Shown: positions 40,556 to 51,014, counted from the first letter of the stretch. The stretch: DNA of 64,000 nucleotides from Staphylococcus edaphicus (GCF_002614725.1 NZ_MRZN01000001.1:211846-275845), one strand, 5' to 3'. A program made the numbers and translations. Notes: generated by a model not told the origin, from the sequence alone.

Positions 40556-42745
40556 GTGAACAATGAATATCCATATAGTGCAGATGAAGTACTATCCAAG
40601 GCAAAATCTTACTTATCAAAAGAAGATTATGAATTTGTATTAAAAAGTTATCATATAGCGTATGAAGCACATGAAGGCCAATTTCGAAAAAATGGATTAC
40701 CTTATATTATGCATCCAATTCAAGTTGCAGGAATTTTAACAGAAATGCATTTAGATGGTCCAACAATAGTTGCCGGCTTTTTACATGATGTCATAGAGGA
40801 TACGCCGTATACATTTGATGACGTGAAAGGCATGTTCAATGAAGAAATTGCAGTAATCGTCGAAGGTGTTACAAAATTAAAAAAAGTGAAATATCGATCA
40901 AAAGAAGAGCAACAAGCAGAAAATCATAGAAAATTATTTATTGCTATTGCTAAAGATGTACGTGTCATATTAGTTAAACTAGCTGACCGTTTGCATAATA
41001 TGAGAACATTGAAAGCTATGCCAAGGGAAAAGCAAATCAGAATCTCTAAAGAAACACTAGAAATCTATGCACCATTAGCACATCGTTTAGGTATTAATAC
41101 GATTAAATGGGAATTAGAAGATACAGCATTAAGATATACAGATTCTGTTCAATATTTCAGAATCGTTAATCTAATGAAAAAGAAACGCAGCGAAAGAGAA
41201 GAATACATTCAAAATGCGATTAACCAAATACAATCTGATTTAACGAATATGAATATTGTAGGAGATATTAATGGTCGTCCCAAACATATATACAGTATTT
41301 ATAGAAAAATGGTCAAACAAAAGAAACAATTCGATCAAATATTTGATTTATTGGCAATTCGTATCATTGTCAATTCAATAAATGATTGTTATGCCGTATT
41401 AGGATTAGTACATACGCTATGGAAACCAATGCCTGGTAGATTTAAAGATTATATAGCAATGCCCAAGCAGAACATGTATCAGTCATTACATACTACAGTC
41501 GTAGGCCCAAATGGAGATCCATTGGAAATTCAAATTAGAACATTTGAAATGCATGAAATAGCAGAGCATGGTGTGGCAGCACATTGGGCTTATAAAGAAG
41601 GTAAGAAAGTTACCGAGAAGACTCAAAATTTCAATAATAAACTGAATTGGATTAAGGAATTAGCAGAAACTGATAATACGACGTCTGATGCGGAAGAGTT
41701 TATGGAGACGCTCAAATTTGATTTACAAAGTGATAAGGTATACGCTTTTACACCAGAAAGTGATGTTATAGAATTACCGTATGGTGCCGTCCCTATTGAT
41801 TTTGCGTATGCAGTGCATAGTGAAGTAGGTAATAAAATGATTGGTTCAAAAGTAAATGGAAAAATCGAACCGATTGATTACATCTTACAAACTGGGGATA
41901 TTGTTGAAATTAGAACAAGTAAACATTCTTATGGCCCAAGTAGAGATTGGTTGAAAATAGTTAAATCTTCAAGCGCCAAAAGTAAAATTCGCAGTTTCTT
42001 TAAAAAACAAGACAGATCTTCAAATATTGAAAAAGGTAAGTTCATGATTGAAGCGGAAATTAAGGATCAAGGATTTAGAGTTGATAGTGTACTAACAGAA
42101 AATAATATAGAAGTTGTAAATGATAAATATAATTTTGCAAATGAAGATGATTTGTTTGCTGCTGTTGGCTTTGGTGGTGTAACGGCCCTGCAAATTGTTA
42201 ATAAATTAACTGAGAAACAACGTATTATTGATAAACAAAAAGCATTAAATGAAGCGCAAGAAATCACTAAATCAGTGCCAATCAAAGATGACATAACAAC
42301 CGATAGTGGTGTATATGTAGAAGGTATTGAAAATGTCTTAATTAGATTATCAAAATGTTGTAATCCTATACCTGGAGATGATATCGTTGGTTATATCACT
42401 AAAGGTCATGGCATCAAGGTCCATCGAACTGATTGCCCAAATATCAAAAATGAAAAAGAAAGACTCATTCATGTTGAATGGGTGCGCTCCAAAGATTCGA
42501 CACAACGTTATCAAGTAGATTTAGAAGTTTCTGCATACGATAGAAATGGGCTTTTAAATGAAGTGTTACAAGCAGTTAATTCTACGCATAGTAATTTAGT
42601 GAAGGTTTCAGGGCGTTCTGATATTGACAAAAATGCAGTGATTAATATTAGTGTTATGGTAAAAAACGTAAATGAAGTTTACCAAGTTGTAGATAAAATT
42701 AAACAACTCGGCGATGTATATACAGTCACTAGAGTTTGGAATTAG
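40556..42745 (+). CDS. rel: Bifunctional (p)ppGpp synthetase/hydrolase Rel
   Basis: Rel makes and degrades the alarmone (p)ppGpp. The 729-residue protein has in order an HD hydrolase domain ([11 protein letters not shown], near residue 80), a synthetase domain ([20 protein letters not shown]), a TGS domain ([20 protein letters not shown]) and a C-terminal ACT domain ([19 protein letters not shown]). Both catalytic sites look intact. GTG 40556 with GGGGTGA upstream is the start. dtd follows by 12 bases. Confidence 0.97.
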   Translation: MNNEYPYSADEVLSKAKSYLSKEDYEFVLKSYHIAYEAHEGQFRKNGLPYIMHPIQVAGILTEMHLDGPTIVAGFLHDVIEDTPYTFDDVKGMFNEEIAVIVEGVTKLKKVKYRSKEEQQAENHRKLFIAIAKDVRVILVKLADRLHNMRTLKAMPREKQIRISKETLEIYAPLAHRLGINTIKWELEDTALRYTDSVQYFRIVNLMKKKRSEREEYIQNAINQIQSDLTNMNIVGDINGRPKHIYSIYRKMVKQKKQFDQIFDLLAIRIIVNSINDCYAVLGLVHTLWKPMPGRFKDYIAMPKQNMYQSLHTTVVGPNGDPLEIQIRTFEMHEIAEHGVAAHWAYKEGKKVTEKTQNFNNKLNWIKELAETDNTTSDAEEFMETLKFDLQSDKVYAFTPESDVIELPYGAVPIDFAYAVHSEVGNKMIGSKVNGKIEPIDYILQTGDIVEIRTSKHSYGPSRDWLKIVKSSSAKSKIRSFFKKQDRSSNIEKGKFMIEAEIKDQGFRVDSVLTENNIEVVNDKYNFANEDDLFAAVGFGGVTALQIVNKLTEKQRIIDKQKALNEAQEITKSVPIKDDITTDSGVYVEGIENVLIRLSKCCNPIPGDDIVGYITKGHGIKVHRTDCPNIKNEKERLIHVEWVRSKDSTQRYQVDLEVSAYDRNGLLNEVLQAVNSTHSNLVKVSGRSDIDKNAVINISVMVKNVNEVYQVVDKIKQLGDVYTVTRVWN

Positions 42746-42757
42746 AGGTGCAACCAA

Positions 42758-43210
42758 ATGAAAATCGTACTCCAAAGAGTTAAACAGGCTTCAGTCACGA
42801 ATGACTCTGTAGAAAATAAAATAAAAAAAGGCTATTGTTTACTAGTTGGTGTTGGAAAAACATCTACCGAATCAGATAGTGCTGCAATAGCAAAAAAGAT
42901 AGTTAATGCACGTTTGTTTGAAGATGCAGAAGGTAAATTAAATCTGAATTTACAACAAGTTAATGGTGAAATATTATCTATTTCGCAATTCACTTTATAT
43001 GCAGATGTTAGGAAAGGAAATAGACCAGGATTTACACAATCGATGTCACCAGATCGAGCGAATGAATTATATGAACATTTCAATGATACATTACGTTCGT
43101 ATGGTATTAATGTACAAACGGGTGAGTTTGGTACTGATATGCTTGTTGATATAGCCAATGATGGTCCTGTGACGATTATTTATGAAAGTCAGGATGGCAA
43201 AATCATATGA
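42758..43210 (+). CDS. dtd: D-aminoacyl-tRNA deacylase
   Basis: Dtd removes D-amino acids wrongly attached to tRNA. The 150-residue protein shows the two active-site motifs SQFTLYA and NDGPVTI, the latter with the cross-subunit Gly-Pro. AGAGGTG precedes the ATG. Its stop overlaps the lytH start (ATGA), giving coupled translation. Confidence 0.96.
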   Translation: MKIVLQRVKQASVTNDSVENKIKKGYCLLVGVGKTSTESDSAAIAKKIVNARLFEDAEGKLNLNLQQVNGEILSISQFTLYADVRKGNRPGFTQSMSPDRANELYEHFNDTLRSYGINVQTGEFGTDMLVDIANDGPVTIIYESQDGKII

Positions 43211-44082
43211 ACAAATTCAATGCTTGGTTAGAAAAACATAGTCTTAGGAACTTCTCCACACTTATTGTTGTTGTTGCATTTGTACTATTTATATTTATAG
43301 TAATTGCTTTCTTAAATCATAATGATGAAGACAGTAGTACAATATATATTACTGAAGATGCCGAATTACGAACTGGACCTAGCGCTATTTATCCAGAAAT
43401 TCATTCGATTGACAAAGGACAAAATTTCCAAAAAATAGGCAAAACTGGTAAATGGATAGAAGTTTTATCCAGTAATGGTAAAGATAAGGGTTGGGTGGCT
43501 GGTTGGCATACCAATTTAGATATTCAAGCAGATAAAAATGTCAATGCCAAAACTTTAAAAGATAAAACCATTGTACTTGATCCTGGTCATGGTGGCAGTG
43601 ACCAGGGTGCATCAAGTAATACACATAAAAATAGTAAAGAGAAAGTATATACTTTAAAAACGGCTAAAGAATTAAAGGTGCTTCTTGAAAAAGAAGGTGC
43701 GAACGTAGATATGACGCGGGAGTCTGATACGTATGTCACACTTGATGACCGTAATATTAAAGGTGATGCTTATATTAGTATACATAATGATTCACTTAAA
43801 TCATCCAAAGCAAACGGTAGCACAGTCTATTGGTTTAAAGATAATCAAAAACCATTGGCAGAAACCTTAAGTGCGAGTTTGCAGAAAAAAGCTTTATTAA
43901 CTAATAAAGGTGCAAGACAAGAAAATTTCCAAGTATTGAGACAAACCAATGTACCAGCGGTATTATTAGAATTGGGTTATATAAGTAATCCGACAGATGA
44001 AGATATGATTACAGAAAAATTGCATCGTCATATAGTAGAACAAGCAATTATTGAAGGGCTGCGGGCCTACTTTTCAGAATAA
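43207..44082 (+). CDS. lytH: Membrane-anchored peptidoglycan amidase LytH
   Basis: LytH is an N-acetylmuramoyl-L-alanine amidase acting on uncrosslinked peptidoglycan; in S. aureus it needs a membrane partner, ActH. The 291-residue protein has one membrane segment (about 18-38), an SH3-type domain ([19 protein letters not shown], about 47-105) and an Amidase_3 domain with [18 protein letters not shown] and [13 protein letters not shown], which supply the zinc ligands and catalytic Glu. It overlaps dtd by 4 bases. Confidence 0.94.
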   Translation: MNKFNAWLEKHSLRNFSTLIVVVAFVLFIFIVIAFLNHNDEDSSTIYITEDAELRTGPSAIYPEIHSIDKGQNFQKIGKTGKWIEVLSSNGKDKGWVAGWHTNLDIQADKNVNAKTLKDKTIVLDPGHGGSDQGASSNTHKNSKEKVYTLKTAKELKVLLEKEGANVDMTRESDTYVTLDDRNIKGDAYISIHNDSLKSSKANGSTVYWFKDNQKPLAETLSASLQKKALLTNKGARQENFQVLRQTNVPAVLLELGYISNPTDEDMITEKLHRHIVEQAIIEGLRAYFSE

Positions 44083-44121
44083 AAAGCTTGCATAATTATG
44101 ATAAAGTCGTTATCATAATAT

Positions 44122-44395
44122 ACGAATACTATATTAAAACCGATATGATTCTTGAAATTTTTATTTGAAATGGTAGCATTTTATATGTGAAGAGACATAA
44201 TTCATGGCTGAAAAATTATGCAGAGTAAAGTAGAAATCTTTAACACAAGAACAGGTGCTTTATTAAAAGTCGAGTAGCGAGCGTTAATCGTATGAAGTGG
44301 GTTATAAATTTAACTTTTATAACCAATTAGGGTGGCAACACGGAAATTCGTCCCTTGTATGACTATAAGTCATGCAAGGGTTTTTTTATTGCATA
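44122..44395 (+). promoter_or_regulatory. T-box leader of hisS-aspS
   Basis: The stem-I upper helix with its AG bulge is clear (AGAGACATAATT...AATTATG, 44192-44220), homologous in form to the valS and alaS leaders. The T-box core GGGTGGCAACACGG is at 44330-44343 and the terminator CCCTTGTATGAC/GTCATGCAAGGG plus T7 at 44352-44387. The specifier is unclear: the usual GAA-N spacing gives TCT, while AAC and CAC lie a few bases on (44242-44246). A possible promoter is TTGCAT 44088 with TATCAT 44111, 17 bases apart. Confidence 0.85.
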
Positions 44396-44409
44396 AAAGG
44401 AGAGATTCT

Positions 44410-45672
44410 ATGATCAATATACCTAGAGGGACGCAAGATATTTTACCAAAAGAAACTAAGAGATGGCGCTTTATAGAAGCAAGATTAGATGCACTAATGG
44501 AACTATACAATTACCAAGAAATTCGTACGCCTATTTTTGAGAGTACAGAATTATTTGCACGTGGCGTTGGTGATTCTACAGATGTTGTTCAAAAAGAAAT
44601 GTACACATTTAAGGATAAAGGTGATCGGAGTATTACACTACGTCCAGAAGGTACTGCTGCAGTAGTTCGTTCCTACATTGAGAATAAAATGCAAGGCTTA
44701 CCTAATCAACCGATTAAACTTTATTATAATGGCCCGATGTTTAGATATGAACGCAAACAAAAAGGCCGTTATCGTCAATTCACACAATTTGGTGTTGAAG
44801 CAATAGGTGCTGAAAACCCAGGGATCGATGCTGAAGTATTAGCAATGGCAATGCACATTTATCAATCTTTTGGACTAAAACATTTAAAACTAGTCATTAA
44901 TAGTATTGGTGATATTGATACGCGCCAAGAGTATAATGATGCATTAGTTAAACATTTCGAACCAGTTATTGATGATTTTTGTAGTGATTGTCAAGCTAGG
45001 CTCCACACGAATCCAATGAGAATATTAGATTGTAAAATAGACAAAGATAAAGAAGCAGTAAAAACTGCGCCAAGGATCACAGAATTTTTAAATGAATCAT
45101 CTAAACAATATTATGCCGAGGTAAAACAACACTTGGATGATTTAGAAGTACCGTATGTGGAAGATCCAAATTTAGTGAGAGGACTCGATTATTATACACA
45201 TACAGCATTTGAGTTAATGATCGATAACCCAAATTACGATGGTGCAATTACAACGTTATGTGGTGGCGGACGTTATAATGGCCTATTGGAACTTTTGGAT
45301 GGCCCAAGTCAAACTGGTATAGGATTTGCATTAAGTATCGAAAGATTACTACTAGCGCTTGACGAAGAAAACATAGCATTAGATGTCGATTATGACTTTG
45401 ATTTATTTATTGCTACTATGGGAGATGAAGCAGATCGCTTTGCTGTTAAAATACTTAATGATTTACGTAAAAACGGTGTTAAAGCAGATAAAGATTATCT
45501 ACAACGTAAAGTTAAGGGACAAATGAAACAGGCAGATCGATTGAACGCGAATTATACAATTGTCATCGGTGAACAAGAATTACAAGAAAATAAAATTAAT
45601 ATTAAAAATATGCAATCAGGTGACAGTGAAACCATCGTTTTAGATAAATTAGTAGATTACTTTACAAAATAG
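44410..45672 (+). CDS. hisS: Histidyl-tRNA synthetase
   Basis: HisRS is a class II synthetase of 420 residues from ATG 44410, with AAAGGAGAG upstream. Motif 2 is PMFRYERKQKGRYRQFTQFG and the histidine-binding motif is LVRGLDYYTHTAFE. The upstream in-frame ATG in the T-box terminator region is not used, as it would begin within the antiterminator. aspS starts 12 bases after the stop. Confidence 0.98.
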   Translation: MINIPRGTQDILPKETKRWRFIEARLDALMELYNYQEIRTPIFESTELFARGVGDSTDVVQKEMYTFKDKGDRSITLRPEGTAAVVRSYIENKMQGLPNQPIKLYYNGPMFRYERKQKGRYRQFTQFGVEAIGAENPGIDAEVLAMAMHIYQSFGLKHLKLVINSIGDIDTRQEYNDALVKHFEPVIDDFCSDCQARLHTNPMRILDCKIDKDKEAVKTAPRITEFLNESSKQYYAEVKQHLDDLEVPYVEDPNLVRGLDYYTHTAFELMIDNPNYDGAITTLCGGGRYNGLLELLDGPSQTGIGFALSIERLLLALDEENIALDVDYDFDLFIATMGDEADRFAVKILNDLRKNGVKADKDYLQRKVKGQMKQADRLNANYTIVIGEQELQENKINIKNMQSGDSETIVLDKLVDYFTK

Positions 45673-45684
45673 GGAGAAGATAAT

Positions 45685-47451
45685 ATGAGTAAACGCACAA
45701 CATATTGTGGTTTAGTAACCGAATCATTATTAGACCAAGAAGTAACATTGAAAGGTTGGGTACACAATCGTAGAGACTTAGGCGGATTAATTTTCGTTGA
45801 TTTACGTGACCGTGAAGGATATGTTCAGATAGTATTTAATCCTGATTTTTCTGAAGACGCACTAAAAATAGCTGAAACAGTTAGATCAGAATATGTTGTA
45901 GAGGTAAAAGGGTTAGTTAAAAAACGTGACCCACAAACAGTAAACCCTAAAATTGCAACTGGGCAAGTAGAGGTACAGGTATCTGACATTAATATTATTA
46001 ATAAATCTGAAACACCTCCTTTTGCCATTAATGAAGAAAATCAAAACGTAGATGAAAACATTCGATTAAAATATAGATACCTTGACTTAAGACGTCAAGA
46101 ATTGGCACAAACTTTTAAAATGAGACATCAAACGACACGTGCTATAAGACAATATTTAGATAAAGAAGGATTTTTTGATATTGAAACACCAGTTTTAACT
46201 AAATCAACGCCCGAAGGTGCACGTGATTACCTAGTACCATCTCGTGTGCATGATGGTGAATTTTACGCATTGCCACAATCACCACAAATTTTTAAACAGT
46301 TGCTAATGATTAGTGGTTTTGATAAATACTATCAAATTGTTAAATGTTTCCGTGATGAAGATTTACGTGCTGACCGCCAACCTGAATTTACACAAGTCGA
46401 TATCGAAATGAGTTTTGTTGATCAAGAAGACGTTATGGATATGGGTGAAGAAATGTTGCACAACGTCGTAAAAGATGTGAAAAATATTGAAATTCCACGT
46501 CCATTCCCAAGAATGACATATAGCGAAGCGATGGAACGTTTTGGTTCCGATAAACCAGATACACGTTTTGATATGGAATTAATTAATGTATCAGAACTTG
46601 GGCACGAAATGGACTTTAAAGTATTTAAAGATGCAGTAAACAATGATGGACAAGTTAAAGCTATTGTCGCGAATGGGGCAGCTGATCAATATACTAGGAA
46701 AGACATTGATGTCTTGACTGAATTTGTAAACATTTACGGCGCGAAAGGGTTGGCCTGGGTTAAAGTAGTTGATGATGGCTTGAGTGGCCCAATCGCTAGA
46801 TTCTTTGATTCAGCACATGTAGAAAAATTACAGACACTTACACACGCTCAAGCTGGTGATTTAGTATTATTTGTTGCTGACAAACCTAATGTAGTAGCAC
46901 AAAGTCTAGGTGCGCTAAGACTGAAACTTGCAAAGGAATTAGATTTAATAGATGAATCTAAACTAAATTTCTTGTGGGTAACGGATTGGCCTTTGCTTGA
47001 ATATGATGAAGACTTAAAACGTTATACTGCAGCGCATCATCCTTTCACTGCACCTAAACAAGAAGATATAGAAAAATTAGATAATGAACCTGAAAATGCA
47101 CAAGCGAATGCTTATGATGTTGTACTAAATGGTTATGAACTGGGCGGTGGATCAATCAGAATTCATAATGCAGAGCTACAATCAAAAATGTTTGAAGTCT
47201 TAGGTTTTACTGAAGAACAGGCTCAGGAACAATTTGGTTTCTTACTTGATGCCTTTAAATATGGCGCGCCTCCACATGGCGGTATTGCATTAGGTTTAGA
47301 TCGTTTAGTCATGTTACTAACAGGTCGTACGAATTTAAGAGATACAATTGCTTTCCCTAAAACAGCTTCAGCCACATGTCTGTTAACGGATGCACCAAGT
47401 GAAGTTTCTGAAAGTCAACTAGAAGAACTATCATTGCGTATACGTCATTAA
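45685..47451 (+). CDS. aspS: Aspartyl-tRNA synthetase
   Basis: AspRS is a class IIb enzyme of 588 residues. The OB-fold anticodon domain ([19 protein letters not shown]) comes first, then motif 2 ([20 protein letters not shown]) with the bacterial GAD insertion, and motif 3 ([16 protein letters not shown]). S. aureus AspRS has been reported to charge tRNA-Asn as well; whether this one does cannot be seen. It is co-transcribed with hisS and is followed by the 6S RNA promoter. Confidence 0.97.
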   Translation: MSKRTTYCGLVTESLLDQEVTLKGWVHNRRDLGGLIFVDLRDREGYVQIVFNPDFSEDALKIAETVRSEYVVEVKGLVKKRDPQTVNPKIATGQVEVQVSDINIINKSETPPFAINEENQNVDENIRLKYRYLDLRRQELAQTFKMRHQTTRAIRQYLDKEGFFDIETPVLTKSTPEGARDYLVPSRVHDGEFYALPQSPQIFKQLLMISGFDKYYQIVKCFRDEDLRADRQPEFTQVDIEMSFVDQEDVMDMGEEMLHNVVKDVKNIEIPRPFPRMTYSEAMERFGSDKPDTRFDMELINVSELGHEMDFKVFKDAVNNDGQVKAIVANGAADQYTRKDIDVLTEFVNIYGAKGLAWVKVVDDGLSGPIARFFDSAHVEKLQTLTHAQAGDLVLFVADKPNVVAQSLGALRLKLAKELDLIDESKLNFLWVTDWPLLEYDEDLKRYTAAHHPFTAPKQEDIEKLDNEPENAQANAYDVVLNGYELGGGSIRIHNAELQSKMFEVLGFTEEQAQEQFGFLLDAFKYGAPPHGGIALGLDRLVMLLTGRTNLRDTIAFPKTASATCLLTDAPSEVSESQLEELSLRIRH

Positions 47452-47473
47452 TGCATGTGAGAAGTTATAATTC

Positions 47474-47501
47474 TTGCTATATTTAAATATTGTGTTATGA
47501 T
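47474..47501 (+). promoter_or_regulatory. Promoter of 6S RNA
   Basis: TTGCTA at 47474-47479 and TGTTATGAT (extended -10, TATGAT at 47496-47501) lie 16 bases apart. The start would be near 47508. Confidence 0.7.
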
Positions 47502-47507
47502 TATTCC

Positions 47508-47740
47508 ATAAGATAGTCATCTGTAGTGTTCGTAAGTTTGCTTCATATTTGGGCCTAACACTCTTTGATCCGGGAGCCCAATGGGTTTTCTTGCAGCGCA
47601 CACGCCTCAATTAGGAGGACTTGCAAAACAAGAAACAGGGCACCCACCTGTTATAAGCAGGCCGAATGATCAAGCATTTTATAACTACGGCACTAACGGA
47701 CTCTATCGGTACGCAAGACTTCGGTCTTGCGTATTTTTTT
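47508..47740 (+). ncRNA. ssrS: 6S RNA
   Basis: An approximately 230-base noncoding gene lies between aspS and tcdA, the staphylococcal 6S locus. The two arms are complementary (GTAGTGTTCGTAAG near the 5' end with TAACTACGGCACTAAC near the 3' end), around a large open centre. It ends in a textbook terminator, ACGCAAGACTTCGGTCTTGCGT plus T7 at 47711-47740. 6S RNA mimics an open promoter and sequesters RNA polymerase holoenzyme in stationary phase. I matched it by position, size and shape, not by covariance search. Confidence 0.85.
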
Positions 47741-47844
47741 GATATCAATTTATTATGTATAAACTTATGAACTCACATATATTATTAAAATGAATTTTTG
47801 GTTTTGAGTTAGATTAAATATTTATATTTATTAAGGAGCATGAC

Positions 47845-48615
47845 ATGAAACACCAATTTTCAAGAAATGAATTAGCCTATGGCCAAGAAGGTTTGGATTT
47901 ATTAAAACAAAAAACAGTCGTTATTTTGGGTGTCGGAGGTGTAGGCTCATTTGCAGCTGAAGCTCTTGCACGTACGAATATTGGACACATCATACTTATA
48001 GATAAAGATGATGTTGATATTACAAATGTGAATAGACAAATTCACGCTTTGACAACGACAATAGGACAAAGTAAAGTGACATTGATGGAAGAACGTATTA
48101 AGCTCATTAATCCTGATTGTAAAGTAACATCATTGCACATGTTTTATACAGAAGACACATACGAAGAATTATTTAACAATTACGATATCGATTATTTTGT
48201 TGATGCAAGTGATACAATTATGTATAAAGTTCACTTGATGCATGAGTGTTTAAATAGAGGTATATCTGTAATTTCAAGTATGGGAGCTGCAAATAAAACA
48301 GATCCAACAAAATTTCAAATAGCGGATATTTCTGAAACATATATGGATCCAATGGCTAAAATCATTCGTAGGAAATTAAAAAAATTAGGCATTCATAAAG
48401 GGATACCAGTCGTCTTTTCAGATGAGAGTCCAATTGTAATTAGGGAAGATGTTAAAGATACAGTTGGCGATGCTAATGCATCAACAAGAAAAGCACAGAT
48501 TCCACCTTCCTCTAATGCATTTGTACCAAGTGTAGTAGGGTTAATTTGTGCAAGTTATGTAGTAAATAACATTTTAAAAGATATTCCCGTAACGAGAATA
48601 AAAGATAAAAAATAA
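47845..48615 (+). CDS. tcdA: tRNA threonylcarbamoyladenosine dehydratase
   Basis: TcdA cyclises t6A37 of tRNA to ct6A using ATP. The 256-residue E1-like protein has the nucleotide loop ILGVGGVGSFAAEAL near residues 28-42 and the IDKDDVDITNVNRQI motif. The C-terminal part (DESPIVIREDVKDTVGDANA) is standard for TcdA/YrvM. AAGGAG precedes the ATG. A strong bidirectional terminator separates it from rarA. Confidence 0.95.
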   Translation: MKHQFSRNELAYGQEGLDLLKQKTVVILGVGGVGSFAAEALARTNIGHIILIDKDDVDITNVNRQIHALTTTIGQSKVTLMEERIKLINPDCKVTSLHMFYTEDTYEELFNNYDIDYFVDASDTIMYKVHLMHECLNRGISVISSMGAANKTDPTKFQIADISETYMDPMAKIIRRKLKKLGIHKGIPVVFSDESPIVIREDVKDTVGDANASTRKAQIPPSSNAFVPSVVGLICASYVVNNILKDIPVTRIKDKK

Positions 48616-48623
48616 TTTATATA

Positions 48624-48668
48624 AAAATAAAGCCTAAGACAATATTCATGTCTTAGGCTTTATTTTTT
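48624..48668. terminator. Bidirectional terminator between tcdA and rarA
   Basis: AAAATAAAGCCTAAGACA and TGTCTTAGGCTTTATTTT form a perfect 18-base-pair stem with A and T runs on both sides. It includes the rarA stop codon. Confidence 0.95.
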
Positions 48669-49937
48669 ATGTTGTGATTGATTTATGTTATCAAATACAG
48701 TCTTAAATTGTTGTTCGGTTTTTGATGTGCTTTTTGGTTCATAGTAAATTCTGTTTTTTAATTTATCTGGTAGATATTGTTGCACAACAAAGCCATTTTC
48801 ATAATTATGTGGATATTTATAGCCAATAGACCGGCCGAGCTCTTTTGCACCAGCATAATGACCATCTTTTAAATGATCTGGAATTTGGCCGATATGTCCT
48901 TTCCTAATATCAGAAAGTGCAGCATCAATGGCAGCAATACCTGAGTTCGATTTTGGAGATAAACAAAGCTCGATGACTGCTTGGCTCAATGGAATTCTGG
49001 CTTCAGGGAAACCTAATCGTTCTGCTGATTCAATTGCAGCGAGTGTTCGCTGTCCTGCACTTGGAGAAGCCAGGCCGATATCTTCAAAACTAATCACTAA
49101 CAATCTTCTTACGATGGTTGGCAAATCTCCAGCTTCAATTAAGCGTGCAAGATAATGTAAAGCAGCATTCACATCACTACCACGAATTGATTTTTGAAAA
49201 GCACTCATAACATCGTAATGCATGTCTCCATCCTTGTCGCTTACAAAAGCACCTTTTTGTAGACAATCTTTTGCATCTTGTAAAGTAATATGACGCTGAT
49301 TATTAGTAGTTTCTGAACTTAAGACAGCGAGTTCTAATGCATTTAATGCACTTCTTACATCACCTTGGCTTTGTGTAGTGAAATAAGCCATCGCATCTTC
49401 ATCAACGTTAGGATTGTAATTAGCTAAACCTCTTTCGGAATCATTTAAAGCTCTATCGAGTGAAACCCTGACATCATTTTCATCTAGGGGATATAATTCA
49501 AATATTTGAGCACGAGAGCGAATAGCCGGATTTATGGCATGATATGGATTTGATGTCGTCGCACCGATTAATACGATTTTTCCATTTTCTAAGTGTGGCA
49601 ATAAAAAATCTTGCTTAGCTTTATCTAATCGATGAATTTCATCTAGTAACAAAATAACTTGTCCAGACATTTTGGCTTCTTCTACGATAAGTTGCATATC
49701 TTTTTTAGTATTAGTTACAGCATTTAATTGTCTGAATTTAAATTGTGTACTCCCAGAAATAGCTTTAGCAATACTTGTCTTACCAATTCCTGGAGGTCCA
49801 TAAAATATCATTGATGATAGTCTTTTAGTTTCAACCATTCTTCTAATAATACCTTTTGGTCCAACCAAATGTCCTTGTGAAATGATTTCATCAATATTAC
49901 TTGGTCGCATTCTTGACGCTAATGGTTCGTTTGTCAC
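48660..49937 (-). CDS. rarA: Replication-associated recombination protein RarA (MgsA)
   Basis: RarA is an AAA+ ATPase that acts at stalled forks. The 425-residue protein has Walker A GPPGIGKT at residues 47-54, Walker B ILLLDEIHRLD, the sensor GATTSNP, and the tetramerisation region IRGSDVNAALHYLARLIEAG. The C-terminal YLP segment is typical. AAAGGTGTG lies upstream on the reverse strand. It diverges from cymR, sharing a short promoter region of about 85 bases. Confidence 0.95.
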   Translation of the reverse strand: MTNEPLASRMRPSNIDEIISQGHLVGPKGIIRRMVETKRLSSMIFYGPPGIGKTSIAKAISGSTQFKFRQLNAVTNTKKDMQLIVEEAKMSGQVILLLDEIHRLDKAKQDFLLPHLENGKIVLIGATTSNPYHAINPAIRSRAQIFELYPLDENDVRVSLDRALNDSERGLANYNPNVDEDAMAYFTTQSQGDVRSALNALELAVLSSETTNNQRHITLQDAKDCLQKGAFVSDKDGDMHYDVMSAFQKSIRGSDVNAALHYLARLIEAGDLPTIVRRLLVISFEDIGLASPSAGQRTLAAIESAERLGFPEARIPLSQAVIELCLSPKSNSGIAAIDAALSDIRKGHIGQIPDHLKDGHYAGAKELGRSIGYKYPHNYENGFVVQQYLPDKLKNRIYYEPKSTSKTEQQFKTVFDNINQSQHKK

Positions 49938-50023
49938 AATCTTTCACACCTTTCTAATTCTATATTAACTTAAAAAATGATAGAATGTTAATATATAGTA
50001 TTCGAATTAAGTGAGGTAATGTA

Positions 50024-50443
50024 ATGAAAATTTCAACTAAAGGAAGATATGGGTTAACACTTATGATATCTCTTGCTAAAAAAGAAGGTCAAGGGTGTGT
50101 ATCATTAAAATCTATAGCAGAAGAAAATAGTTTGAGTGATCTGTATCTAGAACAATTGGTCGGTCCATTGAGAAATGCTGGATTAATTCGAAGTGTTCGT
50201 GGTGCAAAAGGTGGTTATCAATTAAGAGTTCCATCTGAAGAAATAACAGCGGGTGATATTATTCGTTTGTTAGAAGGTCCTATCACATTTGTAGAAAGCA
50301 TAGATTCAGAACCACCGGCACAAAAACAACTTTGGATTAGGATGAGAGATGCAGTAAGAGAAGTACTAGATAATACATCATTAAAATATTTAGCTGAATA
50401 TAAAGAAACAAATAATTTAGATGGATATATGTTTTATATTTAA
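50024..50443 (+). CDS. cymR: Cysteine metabolism repressor CymR (Rrf2 family)
   Basis: CymR is a winged-helix repressor of cysteine uptake and synthesis genes, working with CysK in Bacillus and staphylococci. The 139-residue protein starts MKISTKGRYGLTLMISLAKK, and the recognition helix lies in SLKSIAEENSLSDLYLEQLV. No cysteine cluster is visible, which separates it from FeS-containing IscR. Its place upstream of iscS-mnmA is conserved, although here the CsbD/LLM/ABC-F block intervenes. Confidence 0.93.
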   Translation: MKISTKGRYGLTLMISLAKKEGQGCVSLKSIAEENSLSDLYLEQLVGPLRNAGLIRSVRGAKGGYQLRVPSEEITAGDIIRLLEGPITFVESIDSEPPAQKQLWIRMRDAVREVLDNTSLKYLAEYKETNNLDGYMFYI

Positions 50444-50514
50444 CAGATAATTAATACTATTTAATAGTATTTGATTAACTTTTTGTGGGAAATGAAAAAA
50501 ATCTATATTTTCGT

Positions 50515-50539
50515 GTTTAATTACTAAATATGGTGGTAT
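50515..50539 (+). promoter_or_regulatory. Candidate sigma-B promoter
   Basis: GTTTAA at 50515-50520, a 13-base spacer and TGGTAT at 50534-50539 match the sigma-B consensus GTTTAA-N13-15-GGGTAT in 11 of 12 positions. It sits about 30 bases before the CsbD-like gene, a known type of sigma-B target. Confidence 0.65.
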
Positions 50540-50570
50540 AGGTAATATATATCGTAAGGAGGTAATCATT

Positions 50571-50753
50571 ATGGCAGACGAAAATAAATTTGAACAAGCA
50601 AAAGGTAATGTGAAAGAAACAGTTGGTAACGTTACTGACAATAAAGATTTAGAAAATGAAGGTAAAGAAGATAAAACTTCTGGTAAAGCTAAAGAGTTTG
50701 TAGAAAATGCAAAAGATAAAGCAAACGACGTTATTGATAAATTCAAAAAATAG
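50571..50753 (+). CDS. CsbD family stress protein
   Basis: The 60-residue hydrophilic protein begins [20 protein letters not shown] and repeats the pattern K-G-N/K-A-K-E, typical of the CsbD family. In Bacillus and S. aureus members are strongly induced by the general stress sigma factor, and a sigma-B-like promoter precedes this one. The biochemical role is unknown. AAGGAGG lies 8-10 bases upstream of the ATG. A second small gene of similar style follows. Confidence 0.88.
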   Translation: MADENKFEQAKGNVKETVGNVTDNKDLENEGKEDKTSGKAKEFVENAKDKANDVIDKFKK

Positions 50754-50789
50754 TTTTTACTTATTCTTTAGTTTAAAGGAGCGATTTAC

Positions 50790-50954
50790 ATGGCTGAAAA
50801 TTTCTTAAACAAAGCAAAAGAAGCAGCAAAAAACGTATCAGATAAATTAAAAGATACAGATAACGAGAAAGCAAAACAAGCATCTGAACAAATCGATAAA
50901 TTCACTGGTGGCAGTGACAACGATAATAAAGATGATAAAAAAGACGAGAAATAA
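50790..50954 (+). CDS. Small CsbD-like hydrophilic protein
   Basis: This 54-codon gene encodes MAENFLNKAKEAAKNVSDKL followed by a highly charged tail of D, N and K. AAAGGAG lies 8 bases upstream of the ATG. It starts 36 bases after the CsbD gene and ends just before a strong terminator, so both are probably one stress-induced transcript. Its amphipathic, alanine/lysine-rich repeats resemble CsbD or LEA-like proteins; I do not recognise an exact family. Confidence 0.75.
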   Translation: MAENFLNKAKEAAKNVSDKLKDTDNEKAKQASEQIDKFTGGSDNDNKDDKKDEK

Positions 50955-50979
50955 AGTTTTGTTAATTTGGTTAAAGCAA

Positions 50980-51014
50980 AGCACAACTTACTTGAAGGTA
51001 AGTTGTGCTTTTTG
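50980..51014 (+). terminator. Terminator of the csbD-like pair
   Basis: AGCACAACTTAC and GTAAGTTGTGCT form a perfect 12-base-pair stem followed by TTTTG. Confidence 0.9.

Noticed and set aside
42832..43158. 108-codon reverse ORF and a 63-codon forward ORF within dtd
   Set aside because: dtd has both catalytic motifs in the accepted frame; the others lack ribosome sites.
44332..44409. N-terminal extension of hisS
   Set aside because: It would start inside the T-box antiterminator and be translated through the terminator hairpin. ATG 44410 has a good ribosome site and matches HisRS N-termini.
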